Assembly: GCA_902651635.1 (NCBI GenBank)
Contig: CACRSC010000013.1
Span: 888,727-922,407 of the forward strand
Direction: 5' to 3'
Origin: Mastigamoeba balamuthi
Lineage: Eukaryota; Evosea; Mastigamoebida; Mastigamoebidae
Length of the DNA: 33,681 nucleotides
Every line of letters starts with the position of its first letter. Within the stretch, counting starts at the first letter, position 1. The notes beneath the pieces are model-generated. The model was not told the DNA's origin, searched no databases, and saw only the letters and a list, made by a program, of their open reading frames with translations. The translations under genes were made by a program, and so were the position numbers. This document shows, piece after piece, positions 22,773-33,036 of this stretch.

Positions 22773-23494
22773 TCAGGGGTGTGCAGGTATGAAGCGGAGG
22801 ATTTCGTCGCGGAGCCACCAGTCGATGGTCACGGAGATGCCTGCCCAACTCTGAATGGTCACATAGCGCCTGTTGCTGTTTGCGGGGTCCTGCTGCGTGA
22901 GAGCGCCGCCCTGCGCCAGCCCTCCAAACGTCAGCCCGATGGTCTCGGAGTAGCTCAGCGGGCACCCGGTTCTGCTCCCAGAGGCTGCAACGGCACACCG
23001 TGTAGTGAGCGGGAGGTGGTGCTTCGCAAACAAACCGGTGACTTACAACTGGAGCTGATCTGCGCCGTCTGGGTGGTGTTTGCCGGTCCGAGCCCCAGTG
23101 CGAACCTCACAGATCCGTACTGTGTCAGGTCTCTCTTGATGTCGTCCTGCCCCCCAATCACCGTCGAACGCTGCGCGTTGCGGCCCTGTCAGTTGTGTGC
23201 GAAAAGTTGCTGATAGCCAACCTGCAGAGCCCGGCTGTTGTTGAGCAACAGGAAGCTGTCGCCCTTGAGCAGGGGCTCTGCGCGCCACATGGACATCGGG
23301 GTGATCCGCAGCACCACGGCGTCCGCGCGGTTCGCGCTGATGCCACCAGCAGCGGTCACGTAGAAGCCGTTGGGGCTGAAGATGACGATAGCGTCACCAT
23401 ACTTGATGTACGGGCCGCTGATGCAGGGGCAGTCGCTCTGCGCTGACACACAGGCCGCGAGAACCAGCCCGGCAAGGAGGAGAGTGATGCCCAT
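22773..23494 (-). CDS. Small secreted protein, possibly beta-trefoil-like, unrecognised
   Basis: Exons 23494-23222, 23185-23047 and 22984-22773 give 624 nt and 207 residues. The start has a clear signal peptide (MGITLLLAGLVLAACVSAQS) with probable cleavage after VSA. The mature part is beta-rich: YIKYGDAIVIFSPNGFYVTA, MWRAEPLLKGDSFLLLNN, GSVRFALGLG and RRYVTIQSWAGISVTIDWW. The repeated pattern of aromatic/Gly strand pairs with hydrophobic Leu-Leu-Asn-Asn turns resembles fascin or beta-trefoil repeats, which often bind carbohydrate. That is inference from pattern only. Four cysteines in the mature chain suit an extracellular protein. Introns are 36 and 62 bp. The gene lies head to tail with the secreted alpha-amylase, 361 bp downstream of its stop. 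Confidence 0.7.
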
Positions 23495-23855
23495 GGTGTC
23501 TTGTGGCCTTGAGAGCTACGTGTGATGCTCGCCCAGTTAGTTACTCTGAGGGCAGAGAAATGCTCCTTTGTTTTCCAACAACATGACGCCCGTGATTTCC
23601 CCCTTCTCGTCGACTGCCGACTTTCAGATGTTCGTGGCTGTTCCTGCGAATCCAACTGGGGCCAGGCAAGCACTCTGTTCCACATTCTTGAGTATCTACC
23701 AGAGTCATCGCCACACGAGTTCCGGCCGGAGATGAATGAGGAAGAATGCGGATTAATGAGGGCGTCCTGTTGCTAGCCATCAATTGTATTGTTCATTTGA
23801 TGTTGCCTGCGGCTGTGTTGTGGGGGAGGGCGAGGGTGCGAGGGTGGGCTGCGCT
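23495..23855. promoter_or_regulatory. Intergenic region upstream of the secreted protein gene
   Basis: 361 bp between the amylase stop (23856) and the secreted-protein start (23494), both on the minus strand. It should contain the amylase 3' UTR and the promoter of the secreted gene. It is AT-richer than the exons. No AATATC copy was found here and no ORF is credible. Confidence 0.3.
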
Positions 23856-25770
23856 TCAGGGGTACGCAAAGATCTGGGCACTCCACGCGTCGACAATCAC
23901 AAACAGGCCCGTCGAGCGCATGTCCTCGGCGCGGCGCGTGTACTGCGTGCCGCTCCAGAGCTCCTCGATGACCACGTCGCCAGAGCCCTGCACGTCCGAC
24001 AGCACCACGCTGCCGCCGGCCTTCTGGTCGCTGTAGTTGATGACGACCATGCGCTTGTCGTCGCCCAGCGACCAGCGCCACGCCAGCATCCTCCACGAGT
24101 CGTTGCCAAACGCGCCGACGTACGTGAACTTGCCGTCGCGGAACGCGGGCGACGAGAGGATGGCCGAGAGCTTGCGGTAGAACTGGTCGGCCTCGGCGAC
24201 GGCGGGCTCGTTGTAGCTGCGGCGCAGGTGCACGTCGAGCTTGTTCCTGAGGCCGTTCCACTGCCCGTGCCAGTGGAAGCGCAGCGAGGGGATCGTGTAC
24301 GAGACGAGGGCCGCGGCGTCGGCGCGCTGCCACGAGCCGAGCGTCGCGACGGCGCGGTCCTCGTCGTGGTTCTCGACAAAGTGCGCCGAGTGCTGCAGGT
24401 ACGAGTCCGACTTGCCCTTGACGAAGCCGCGGATGTAGTCCTGGTTGCCGCCGCGCAGCAGGTCCAGGAAGCCCTTGTCGTAGGTGTAGTCGAAGCCCTG
24501 GTCCTGCATCTCCTGCTCGTGGTTGTCGTAGACCTCGGCGATGAACGTCACCGCGGGGTACTTGGCCTTGACCTTCTGGATCGCCACCGACCAGAACTCG
24601 TCAGACGGCTTGCCGTAGCCCCACGACGCGAGCTGCTGGCCCCACGACTGCTCGAACAGGTAGTTGAGCATCAGGTACGCCATGTCGCAGCGGATGCCGT
24701 CTGTAAGAGGCCGTGTTAGGCGCGGCAGACGGCGAGAAGGGGGGGGGTGCATACCAGCGAGAGCGGCAATCTGCATCAGCTTCTCGACCATGAGCTGGCG
24801 GGTGTCCTGATTCCAGTAGTTCAGCTGGGCGACGTCGCTGGAGGATTTTTATCCGTCAGATATTTGTGTATCGCCTCCGGGGGGTGGGTGGGGCGGAATG
24901 GGAATCAGCGCTGGGGCACTCACGTCCAAGGGTAGTCCGAGTTGGGGCAGTTGCCGTACGCAACGCCGTTGTCGTAGTACTTGCGCGAGTCGTAGGGCGG
25001 GCTCTGGTCCCTGGGCGCCCTGACGTAGAAGTTGATGTTGTTCGACACCCACGGGCTGTCGAGCGCTGTTGAACGTCGCAATTCCAGGAAAAGTGTCAGA
25101 ACACAGCCGCAGGGTTTCCGCCTGTTCAGCAGCAAGAGGCAGCAGCAGAGCAGCGCACCCGAGTGGTTGGGGACAAAGTCGAGCCAGAGGGTGAGGTTCC
25201 TCTCGTGCAGCCTGTCGCGCAGCCAGAGGATGTCCGTGTCGTTGCCGTGGTTGGGGTTGCACGTGTACTCGTAGACCGCAAACGGCGACCCGATGACGTC
25301 GTCGTCGGTGATGTCGGGCAGGATGCTCCTCCAGTTCTCGCGCTGCGCCTTGTCGCGCTGCGGGCCCACGGCGCCCAGCTGCCACGCGCCCAGCAGGTAG
25401 ATGACGTCGACGCCGCGCGCACGCAGCTCGTCGAACTTCTGCAGCGGGATGTCGCGCAGGCGGCTGACGCCCAGCTCGTACAGCCACGGCCTCATGCTGC
25501 ACACAGGGCGGACCCGCTGTTAAACCGACGGACGTTGCGGAAGAACCGGTGGGAGTCTCGAGGAGGCTTAACGGGGCAGCGTTGGGGGGGTGTGGGCGTG
25601 GGGGCAAGAAAAACGTGGAAAACCGGTCCGTGCGAGAGGCGAGAGAGGCGGGCGGACCTGATCTCGTAGAGGGTGGGGTGGACGGGCATCTCGGGGGCGG
25701 GGACCTCTGCGCGGGCCACCGCAGCGAGGGCGAGGAGTGCAGCGACGACTGTTGCCGACAACCGGAGCAT
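23856..25770 (-). CDS. Secreted GH13 alpha-amylase-family glycosidase
   Basis: Exons 25770-25658, 25490-25159, 25065-24924, 24837-24755 and 24700-23856 give 1515 nt and 504 residues. A signal peptide opens the protein (MLRLSATVVAALLALAAVARA). The (beta/alpha)8 barrel motifs are all present: DFVPNHS (region I), GIRCDMAYL with nucleophile Asp about 229, FIAEVYDN with acid/base Glu about 279, and FVENHDEDR with the third Asp about 336. A C-terminal beta domain follows (MVVINYSDQKAGGSVVL). The enzyme should hydrolyse alpha-1,4-glucans outside the cell or in a digestive vacuole. The first acceptor is ambiguous. Ending the intron at 25491 yields YEIRPWLYEL, the usual family reading. Ending it at 25497 adds Ser-Met. 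The gene is divergent from SF3A2. Confidence 0.93.
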
Positions 25771-26123
25771 TTTCCCTGTTGCTTCGCTTTTTGGCACAAG
25801 GGGCAAAAAACGACTGAATCAGACGCAACGAATATCTCCGCTTTTGTTGGGGGGTGGCCGCGCCGCTGCGACGGATCTCTAGTGGCGGAAGGGGAGGTGG
25901 TCCCCAACAAAAGGGAAAGGGAGCGGCAATACGGCAATGCTCTTCCAGTTCGGTGGAGGAGAGAATCAAAAGATATGGGAATCTTCTGGATTTTTCTCCT
26001 GCAACACAAAAAAAAAAGCGCGTACGCCAAAAAGCGCAGCGTGACTCGCGCCGAGGCGCCGGAAGAGCAGAGCAGGCCAAAGAGCGGAAGACCCACGAGC
26101 CCGCCCAGGAGCGCACCTCGGGA
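25771..26123. promoter_or_regulatory. Divergent promoter region, alpha-amylase and SF3A2
   Basis: 353 bp lie between the two start codons. Besides GAATATCTCC at 25830-25839, about 60 bp before the amylase ATG, it has a second GATATGGG element near 25973 and an A10 run near 26008. Open frames through it continue into SF3A2 but do not look coding. Confidence 0.45.
25830..25839 (-). promoter_or_regulatory. GAATATCTCC element, copy 1
   Basis: Ten-base match to the element in the NOC3/VMP1 promoter. On the amylase coding strand it reads GGAGATATTC, about 61 bp before the ATG. Confidence 0.4.
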
Positions 26124-26962
26124 ATGTTCGGGAGAGAGCACGGGAGCCGCGCCGGGATGTCCGGCATGAAGAGCGACAGCCAGGCGAACCTGGACCGCCG
26201 CGAGCGGCTGCGGCAGCTGGCGCTGGAGAAGATCGACCTGGCCAAGGACCCGTACTTCTTCCGCAACCACCTGGGCAGCTACGAGTGCAAGCTGTGCCTG
26301 ACGCTGCACCAGAACGAGGGGTCGTACCTCGCGCACACGCAGGGCAAGCGGCACCAGCAGAACATCGCGCGCAGGGCCGCCAAGGACCTGCAGGAGAAGG
26401 GCCTCACGAGCGACGCGCTGCCGCAGCCCCTGCTCAGCAAGCGCGCGGCGCCGACGGGCGTCAGGACGGTGAAGATCGGCAGGCCCGGGTACAAGGTCAC
26501 CAAGCAGAAGGACCCCGAGACGGGCCAGCGCAGCCTGCTGTTCGAGGTCCAGTACCCCAGGATCGAGGAGGGAATGCAGCCCAGATACAGATTCATGTCC
26601 GCCTTTGAGCAGCACGTCGAGCCCCCTGACAAGAACTTCCAGTGCGCTCTATCCCCCTCCCCCGTTTGCACCTCTCTCCCTGACGGCTCACGGGATGCTC
26701 AGGTATCTGCTGTTCGCTGCGGAGCCGTACGAGACGATCGCGTTCAAGATCCCCAACAAGGACGTCGAGCGCGACACGAGCGACCGGACACGCGGCAGGT
26801 TCATCACAAAGTGGGACGCCGTGTCCAAGGTCTACACGGTGAGTGCCTCCCCCTTGCTCGGCAGACGGCACACTGACACTCCTCTCTCCTCCTTCTATGC
26901 AGCTCCAAGTCCACTTCAAGCTCGACAAGCCAGCGCCCACCACTGGCCCCATGGTCTTCTGA
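26124..26962 (+). CDS. SF3A2: Splicing factor 3A subunit 2 (SF3A2/SAP62/Prp11)
   Basis: Exons 26124-26641, 26703-26838 and 26903-26962 give 714 nt and 237 residues. The start at MFGREHGS places the conserved LDRRERLRQLALEKIDL at the normal distance from the N-terminus. A U1-type C2H2 zinc finger follows (YECKLCLTLHQNEGSYLAH, ending TQGKRHQQN). After it come RPGYKVTKQKDPETGQRSLL, RYRFMSAFEQHVEPPDK and YLLFAAEPYETIAFKIP. The animal proline-rich C-terminal tail is missing: the protein ends soon after VHFKLDKPAPTTG. Known: SF3A2 is part of the SF3A complex in the U2 snRNP, near the branch site, in the nucleus. This suits a genome so rich in introns. Introns here are 61 and 64 bp. Confidence 0.95.
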
Positions 26963-27090
26963 GGCCCAGAGGAGGGGGAAAGAGAACTAGGACTCTGGGT
27001 TGGTGGCCTCATCAGAACTGGCACTCATACTCCCCAGTTGTCTGCCTTCTTTACCGGAGCAAAAGAGGGCCCGCAACCGTGTTTGAGGTG

Positions 27091-29529
27091 TTAGGCGGAT
27101 GTGGGGGTGTTCTTGCTGGCCTTGGCCTTCTTCTTCTTCGCCGCCCCGTTGACGGGCATGGGCTTCTTCTTCTGCTCCTGCTCCTTTCGTGCGTCTCGCA
27201 GGCGCTGGTACTTGTTCAGCGCCATCTGCATCCGCACGCGCCTCGCCTGCAGCCTCGACACGCGCGAGAGGACCTCGACCTCGCGGAACTCCGAGGCGAA
27301 CGACGGCTGCGCCAGCTCGAGCTCCCTGGCCGCCGCCACAATGGCCGACTCGGGCAGCGGGCCCTTGCGCTTCCTGAACGGCTGCTGCGGGGGCGTCGGG
27401 GGCAGGCTGACACCAGACCACGCAGCGTCCGAGCGCAGGTGCTTCAGCAGCTCGTGGGGGACGCTGCCGCGCAGGGCCGGGGGCTCGGTGCCTCCGAGGA
27501 TCTGGCCGACAAGCTTGCGGACACCGGGGTGGTAGTGGTTCATCAGCACGTCGAGCTCCCACAGGACCGACGCCCAGGCGTTGCAGTGGTCGGGCTCGTC
27601 GAGGTCTGGCGCGTACTGCCCGACGCCGCTGAGCTGCTCGCTGCTCAGCATCTGCCTCGTCTTGGGGAACCTCTGCAGGGGTGGGCTGTCAGCGAGCGTG
27701 CGAAGGGGGGGGGGGGAAGCGCAGACGCACGTTGAAGAGGGACACGAGCAGCGAAAGGAACGCCGCGACGACGTGCGGGGGCTGGCAGAGGGCGGCCGAG
27801 CACAGGCGCTTGCAGAACGCGGCGACGCGGTCCGCGGGGATCTGCTTCTGGTCGACGAGCATGAGCTCGAGGGCCTGCATGGCCGACTCGACCGCGTTGG
27901 CCCTCGTGCGCTGGTCCCTGCCCCTGACGCCGGGCTGTGGGTCCAGGGGCCCCGAGGGGTTGGCCGCGAGCTCCCAGAGCGCCGCGTAGACGGCCGTGTA
28001 GAAGTCCTTGACGTCGACGTCGACGCAGTAGCCCTGCGTCTTGAGCGCCGTGAACGCGGCCAGCGCGCAGTGGAACGCCGAGCCGACGTGCCCCAGCGCG
28101 GCCGACTGCTGCATGACGTCCTCGATCGCGCGCATGATGTCGGCCATGAAGTCGACGTTGATCTGGTGCGCGTGGCGCGCGACGCCGCGCAGGGCGACGG
28201 GCAGCAGCGGCGACGTGGCGCCCGCGCGCTTGATGACGCGGAAGTACGTGGCGAAGACGCTGTCGAGGATGGCGCACTGCATCTTCTTGCGCTCCTTGCG
28301 CGAGACCGTGGCCTCGGCCTCCTTGAACTCGCCCTCGATGATGCGCTCGGCCTTGTCGAGCTTCCGCTTGCTCTTGGACACGTGCGGGCCCTCGTCCTTG
28401 CCCTTCTTCGGCGCCGCCTCCTCCTCGGCGAGGCCCGAGCCCGGGGCGAACGGGTTGATCTGCACGTCCGCGTCGGCGACGTCGAGCTCGAGGAACGTCT
28501 CGAGCACGCGCGGGTTGGCGGCGAACGAGCACGTCTTGAGCATCTTGCTGATCCTGCGGACGACCTCGAGCGAGACGCCGCCGTGCCTGTCGGCCTGGAA
28601 GAGCTCCACGACGCGCTCGCAGCACTCCTCGGCCACCTTGACGCGCCCGCTGTTCATGCGCGGCACCACGAGGTCGATCAGGTTTGTCCGGAAGTTGAAC
28701 AGCGGCTTGGCCGCCAGCAGCCTGGCCACCGCCCGGGCCGCTGCGAACTCCTCCGCCTCGACCAGCTCCCTCTTCCTCGCGTCCTCGGTGGTCTTCGGCC
28801 TGCCCATCTTCTTGTACGCCCTCGAGGTCTCTGCAGAGGGAGGAGGGGCGCAAAGTCAGTTGCTGCCTCTGGCGCGCACGCGGGGGCGGAACGGACCGAC
28901 GAGGACGGTCTTGAGGTGGAGCAGGAAGCGGTGGTACGCAGCGACGAGGGAGCTCTCGTAGGCGCGCTGCTGCAGGACGACCTTGGAGAGCGTCACGCCG
29001 GGCGCCACGTCCGCTGGCTTCTCGATCTTGTACTCGGGCAGTATGTCCACAAACACAGCCATCTGCAGTCAACCGGGGAGGCCTCAGTCAGCACCTGGCT
29101 CCTGGCACCTGGCCCTTGGCAGCGCCCACAAGAGTCCCGCAGGGCGAGGCTGGCGCACCTCGGAGAGAACGGCCAGCACGCGGATGCGAGGGTCGTCGTC
29201 GGCGCAGAGGTCGTGCAGCATCGTAAGCTCCTCAAACGACCTCCACTCCTCGCCGCACTCCAGCAGCCCCGTCGCCAGCTGCGCGACGAGCGCCCTGCCC
29301 TTCTCGAACCTCTGCGCGGGGGCCGCCAGCGGCGTGTGAGACGGGTGGGCTTGGCTGGGGGACTGAGTGGGTTGGGATAGAGAGAGGCGGCGGTGCGGAC
29401 ACGCAGGCGCTCTTCGGGCTTCGCCTCGGGGTCCAGCGGCTGGAGCTTCTCGGGGAGCGCGCGGCGCACGCGCGGCGCCTCGGGCTCGTCACCGCGGCGC
29501 CTGGCGATCCTGCGCTTCTGAAAGCCCAT
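27091..29529 (-). CDS. NOC3: Nucleolar complex protein 3 (NOC3)
   Basis: Exons 29529-29401, 29311-29159, 29062-28897, 28830-27731 and 27672-27091 give 2130 nt and 709 residues. Family landmarks appear in order: an upstream HEAT-like segment (SFEELTMLHDLCADDDPRIRV), VFVDILPEYKI, FNFRTNLIDLVVPRMN, VRRISKMLKT, the charged RKLDKAERIIEGEFKEAEA, FATYFRVIKRA.ATSPLLP, the CBF/NOC domain around VKDFYTAVYAALWEL, and DLDEPDHCNAWASVLWELD with MNHYHPGVRKLV. A Lys-rich tail ends the protein. Known: NOC3 works with NOC2 in nuclear export of pre-60S particles and, in yeast, in replication initiation. An alternative start at 29583 would add 18 residues; 29529 (MGFQKRRIARRR) gives the more typical basic N-terminus. 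The gene is divergent from VMP1 and convergent with SF3A2. Confidence 0.92.
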
Positions 29530-29750
29530 CTCTGCGCGCAAGGATGTGGTTTGTCGAATGACATCAGCACAGGGAGGAATCAAGGGAGATAAGAATATCT
29601 CCTCGGAGATTCAGTGATGGCAAATATTGTCCCATTTCCCCATATCTTGTTGTGTGTTGCACCTCCCCGGTTTTCGCACACGTGTTCACCACCGTGCACA
29701 CCCCCCCCACCCCACACACGGCACGGGAACCAGCGCCCTCTGGCACCGAC
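29530..29750. promoter_or_regulatory. Bidirectional promoter region, NOC3 and VMP1
   Basis: Only 221 bp separate the start codons. The region contains GAATATCTCC (29593-29602), CAAATATTG (29621-29629) and CATATCTTG (29641-29649), three related AT-rich elements, then a C/A-rich stretch next to the VMP1 ATG. Confidence 0.5.
29593..29602 (-). promoter_or_regulatory. GAATATCTCC element, copy 2
   Basis: Identical over ten bases to the copy in the amylase/SF3A2 spacer. On the NOC3 coding strand it reads GGAGATATTC, about 64 bp before the ATG, nearly the same spacing as in the amylase promoter. Confidence 0.4.
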
Positions 29751-31662
29751 ATGAAGTCGCGCAGCAAGTACCCCATCGACGCGACTTCGTCCGCTGCGCG
29801 CGACCGCCGCGCAGTCGCCGAGCTGACGCTGTGGAAGCGCCCGGTGGCGACGGTGCGCCACGCGGGGCTCGAGATGGCGGCGGGCCTGCGCTCGTTCAGC
29901 CGCCGCAAGCGCGCCCGCGCGATGGCCGTGGGCGCCGTGGCGCTGCTGGTGCTCGTCTCGCGCTACCAGTCGGTGATGGACGCGACCCTCTACGTCGTCT
30001 GGTGGGTCGGCCTCGGCGTGCTCAGCAGCATCGGCCTGGGCACCGGAATGCACTCGGGCATCCTGTACGGACACCTCTCGCCCCCCTCTGCTGGGGGCTC
30101 CCCCTGCCCTTGCCCCCCCCTCTGCCTCGCTCTGGAGGCTGTGGCTTGCGGGAACTGCAGTGGTGCTGTGTTGTGTTACCTCCTGCCACCCAGAGGGCCG
30201 GGAATCACCGTTCTGGGAGGCACTGGGCCTGTGGATCGCAAGACCCCTCGGCCGGGGGGTTTGTGGGGCCTGCGTGACTGGGCCTGCCTCCTCGAAACGG
30301 GAAAGGCGGAGAAGCGGGGGCTGGTCCCCAGTTGTTTTCTGATCAGGGTCGTATCTAAGACTTACGTGGCAGCCTGCTGCCCTTTAATGCCGACATAACT
30401 ATCACCCCCGAGGAGCCGCCGCCGCTGCTGCTGCTGCTGCTGCTGCAGGGCGCCTGGGGGAAAGCGATCTGGCACCTGACGCCCGCCCTCCCCCACACGC
30501 GTGGCAGGTTCATGTTCCCGCACATCATGCGGGTGACGATGGCGGCAGAGGCGTGCCGCTCGCTCGACTTCAGGAGCTGGGACGAGATGTGGTTCCGCTC
30601 GGGCACCTTCGAGTGCCCCGACGACGTGCCGCCCAGCGCCCCGCACCCGGGCTTCTGGGGCGTCTTCGGCAAGGTCCTCCTGCCGTGCTTCCTCTGGGGC
30701 ACGGGCACCGCCATCGGCGAGGTGCCCCCGTACCTCGTCTCGCGCGCAGCAGCCCTCGCTGGCCGCGCCAACGAGGAGTTCTTCCGCGAGCTGAGCGAGC
30801 CCCCGAGGCAGCAGGAGCGGGCCAGGGCCCGCGCCAGGCGCGCCTACGCCAACAGGGGCCTGCGGGGCGTCGCTGTCCGCGTGGCCGCGTGGGCCATGAG
30901 CGCGTTTGACCAGATGAAGCTGTGGATGATCAAAGTGCTCAGGCAGTGGGGCTTCTGGGGCGTGCTGCTCTTCGCTGCGTGGCCCAACATGGCCTTTGAC
31001 CTCTGCGGCATCTGCTGCGGGCACTTCCTGATGCCCTTCTGGGTCTTCTTCGGCGCCACCTTTGTCGGCAAGGTGCGCCGTCGTGCCTGGCTCCCTTGGG
31101 GGGCGCTGCCGTTGCTGACCGGCTCTCTGCGCAGGCGCTCATCAAGGTGAACATGCAGGCGGCGTTCTTTGTCATGCTCTTCAGCGAGAGGTTCTTCATG
31201 TCGATCGTGGCGTTTGCGAGGGCGCTCACGCCGGCGAGCTGGGGCATCGCCGACCTCGTCGAGCGCCTGCTGCGCGAGGCCCTCAGCTCGTTCAATAAGA
31301 GCCGAACGGGCGTGGCCAAGCAGAGCACTCTTGCGCGCCTGTGGGTCGTTGTCATGGTCCTCCTCATCAGCTGGTTCGCGGTCTCGTGCATCAACCAGAT
31401 CGCGCAGCAGCACGCCGCCGCAGAGGTCCAGGCGCGAGAGCGCCTCAGGGTCGAGGAGATGAACGCCGAATCGCGCAGCAGGGACTCCACCCCGGGGCTC
31501 TCGCCTGCGCCGTCGCCCGGGGTCGACAACTCGATCGAGGGCGGAGAGAAGCGCAATCGCTCGCGCAGGTCGCTGTTGACGCTGGTGACGCCAACGGGCC
31601 CATCTCCTGCGCAGTCGCCTTCTCCTGCAGTAGCTCCCGTGATACGCATCGATACACCCTAA
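29751..31662 (+). CDS. VMP1: Vacuole membrane protein 1 (VMP1) homologue
   Basis: Exons 29751-30064, 30508-31072 and 31135-31662 give 1407 nt and 468 residues. Known: VMP1 is a multi-pass ER scramblase with a DedA/VTT domain, needed for autophagosome formation, lipid-droplet and ER-contact control. Seen: membrane segments WWVGLGVLSSIGLGTGMHSG, FWGVFGKVLLPCFLWGTGTA with the signature GTAIGEVPPYLVSRAA, GFWGVLLFAAWPNMAFDLCG, and [20 protein letters not shown]. A last helix is LWVVVMVLLISWFAVSC. The family's PHI..VT.AA..C block follows the first splice (FPHIMRVTMAAEAC). A Ser/Pro-rich cytosolic tail after residue about 400 is longer than in animals. Intron 1 is 443 bp, far longer than any other here, and contains (CTG)7. 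Confidence 0.94.
30425..30445 (+). repeat. (CTG)7 trinucleotide repeat in VMP1 intron 1
   Basis: Seven uninterrupted CTG units followed by CAG, about 60 bp before the splice acceptor at 30507. Confidence 0.9.
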
Positions 31663-33036
31663 AGTTTCTTATGTTTTTGGAATCAACAAAGTGCGTCGAA
31701 CAATCACACACAGCAAACTATCGGCTGAAACGAGTCCAGACCCACCGAGCGATGTTGGGCGCTGGTGTGAAGCCTTGCATAAAGAGCACAACATGGACAC
31801 GGTTATTCAAATAAACAGTTGGCAAACGCGGATCATCCCTCTAATAGTACTGTCACGCACTACTGTCCAATTTCCATGACAGCCATTTTATGAAGGAAGA
31901 AAAAAGTCCATCAAGCTTCCCATTTCTCTCTTCTGGTTTATTAAGCAGTTGATCATCACGATTGTTGTGTTTTATCATGTGTGTTTTCAGAGCAATAATT
32001 CAATTCAGCACTGATCGTGTTAATTTTGTGCTAAATTGATCAGCAGCCCACCCACCTACTATTCATCCAAAAATCCCCCCTTGCACCCTTCATTTCATAC
32101 CTACCTCAATTGAATAACAACAGTTGTTAACTGCCATCAAAAGAGCGGGCAGGTCATGTTTTTGCTTTTGGGAAGGAGCCCAGGGCAGCAGCAAATTGAG
32201 TAGGAAGAGGAAGAGAGATCACTGATGACCAGCAGGTGCTGAAAAAGCAGATGGTCTAGATGTGCTCACACACCCTCTTCCTCACCAGGGGGGTGTGCCG
32301 TGAACAGCATCCGGAACCCCAGTGGCCAGACAGTCTGGATGACCTCGTTGCAGTGCTCTCTTATGTCTGTCCTGTAGAAAAAGTCAGATCAAATGTGATA
32401 AGAGACAAGAAGAGAGAGAAGAGAGAGAGTCCATACCTTCACTCAGTGTGCTGCCTGGACAGGGAGTGATAGTTGACCTTGGTTCACTGCTCTATCTGTG
32501 TGATACAATGGGCCTTAATAAGAGAAAGGACACGGATTCTGCAAAAAAAAAACAGCAGTACCATGTGAAAACCTGTGAAGTTCCTACTTGATTGTTTACT
32601 TTCCAGCTGAAAAATCCCCCAGATGAGTGCTATGTACCCTACTACATACTGGTCTTCCATTCACTTCTTAAGCAATATCTTCCAATGAAAATTTGGCATT
32701 CATTGTCATCGTTTGGAGATAAGTGCCTAAAAGTAGATAAAATCATCTATTAATGCCAAACCACCTGATATCTTACAGCTCTATTTTACAGAAGCTGAAG
32801 AATGAGATCTTCCGAGCCTGGTGCCACTCCTGGCTCTGATGATTGTGAATATGATTAAATCAGGAATTTACATTCAATTCGTTTCAATCGTTTTATTTAC
32901 TAAATTATATCAATTTAATCTCAAAATTGCTAAAATGATTAAAGTGCACCATGTGCATTTGCATATCTGTTGAAAACGGGTAGATTTTCGGGACGAAAAT
33001 GGGGAGATTTTTAAAAGGCAGACAACAAAGAGGAGG
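31663..33036. other. AT-rich interval without recognisable gene
   Basis: Base composition changes sharply after the VMP1 stop: this 1.37-kb stretch is clearly AT-rich (for example TTAATTTTGTGCTAAATTGA near 32020 and a long AT block at 32880-32940), unlike the GC-rich exons before it. The longest frames are about 60-70 codons and lack coding character. A purine-rich GAGA run lies at 32403-32430 and an A10 run near 32542. It could be a large spacer, a decayed mobile element, or DNA of different origin. Confidence 0.6.
31810..31815 (+). terminator. Possible poly(A) signal for VMP1 (AATAAA)
   Basis: AATAAA lies about 150 bases after the VMP1 stop. Nothing else confirms it, and AT-rich DNA contains such hexamers by chance. 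Confidence 0.25.

Noticed and set aside
27581-29380. 599-codon plus-strand frame over NOC3
   Set aside because: Antisense shadow; it crosses several NOC3 introns and has Arg/Leu/Val-rich noise composition.
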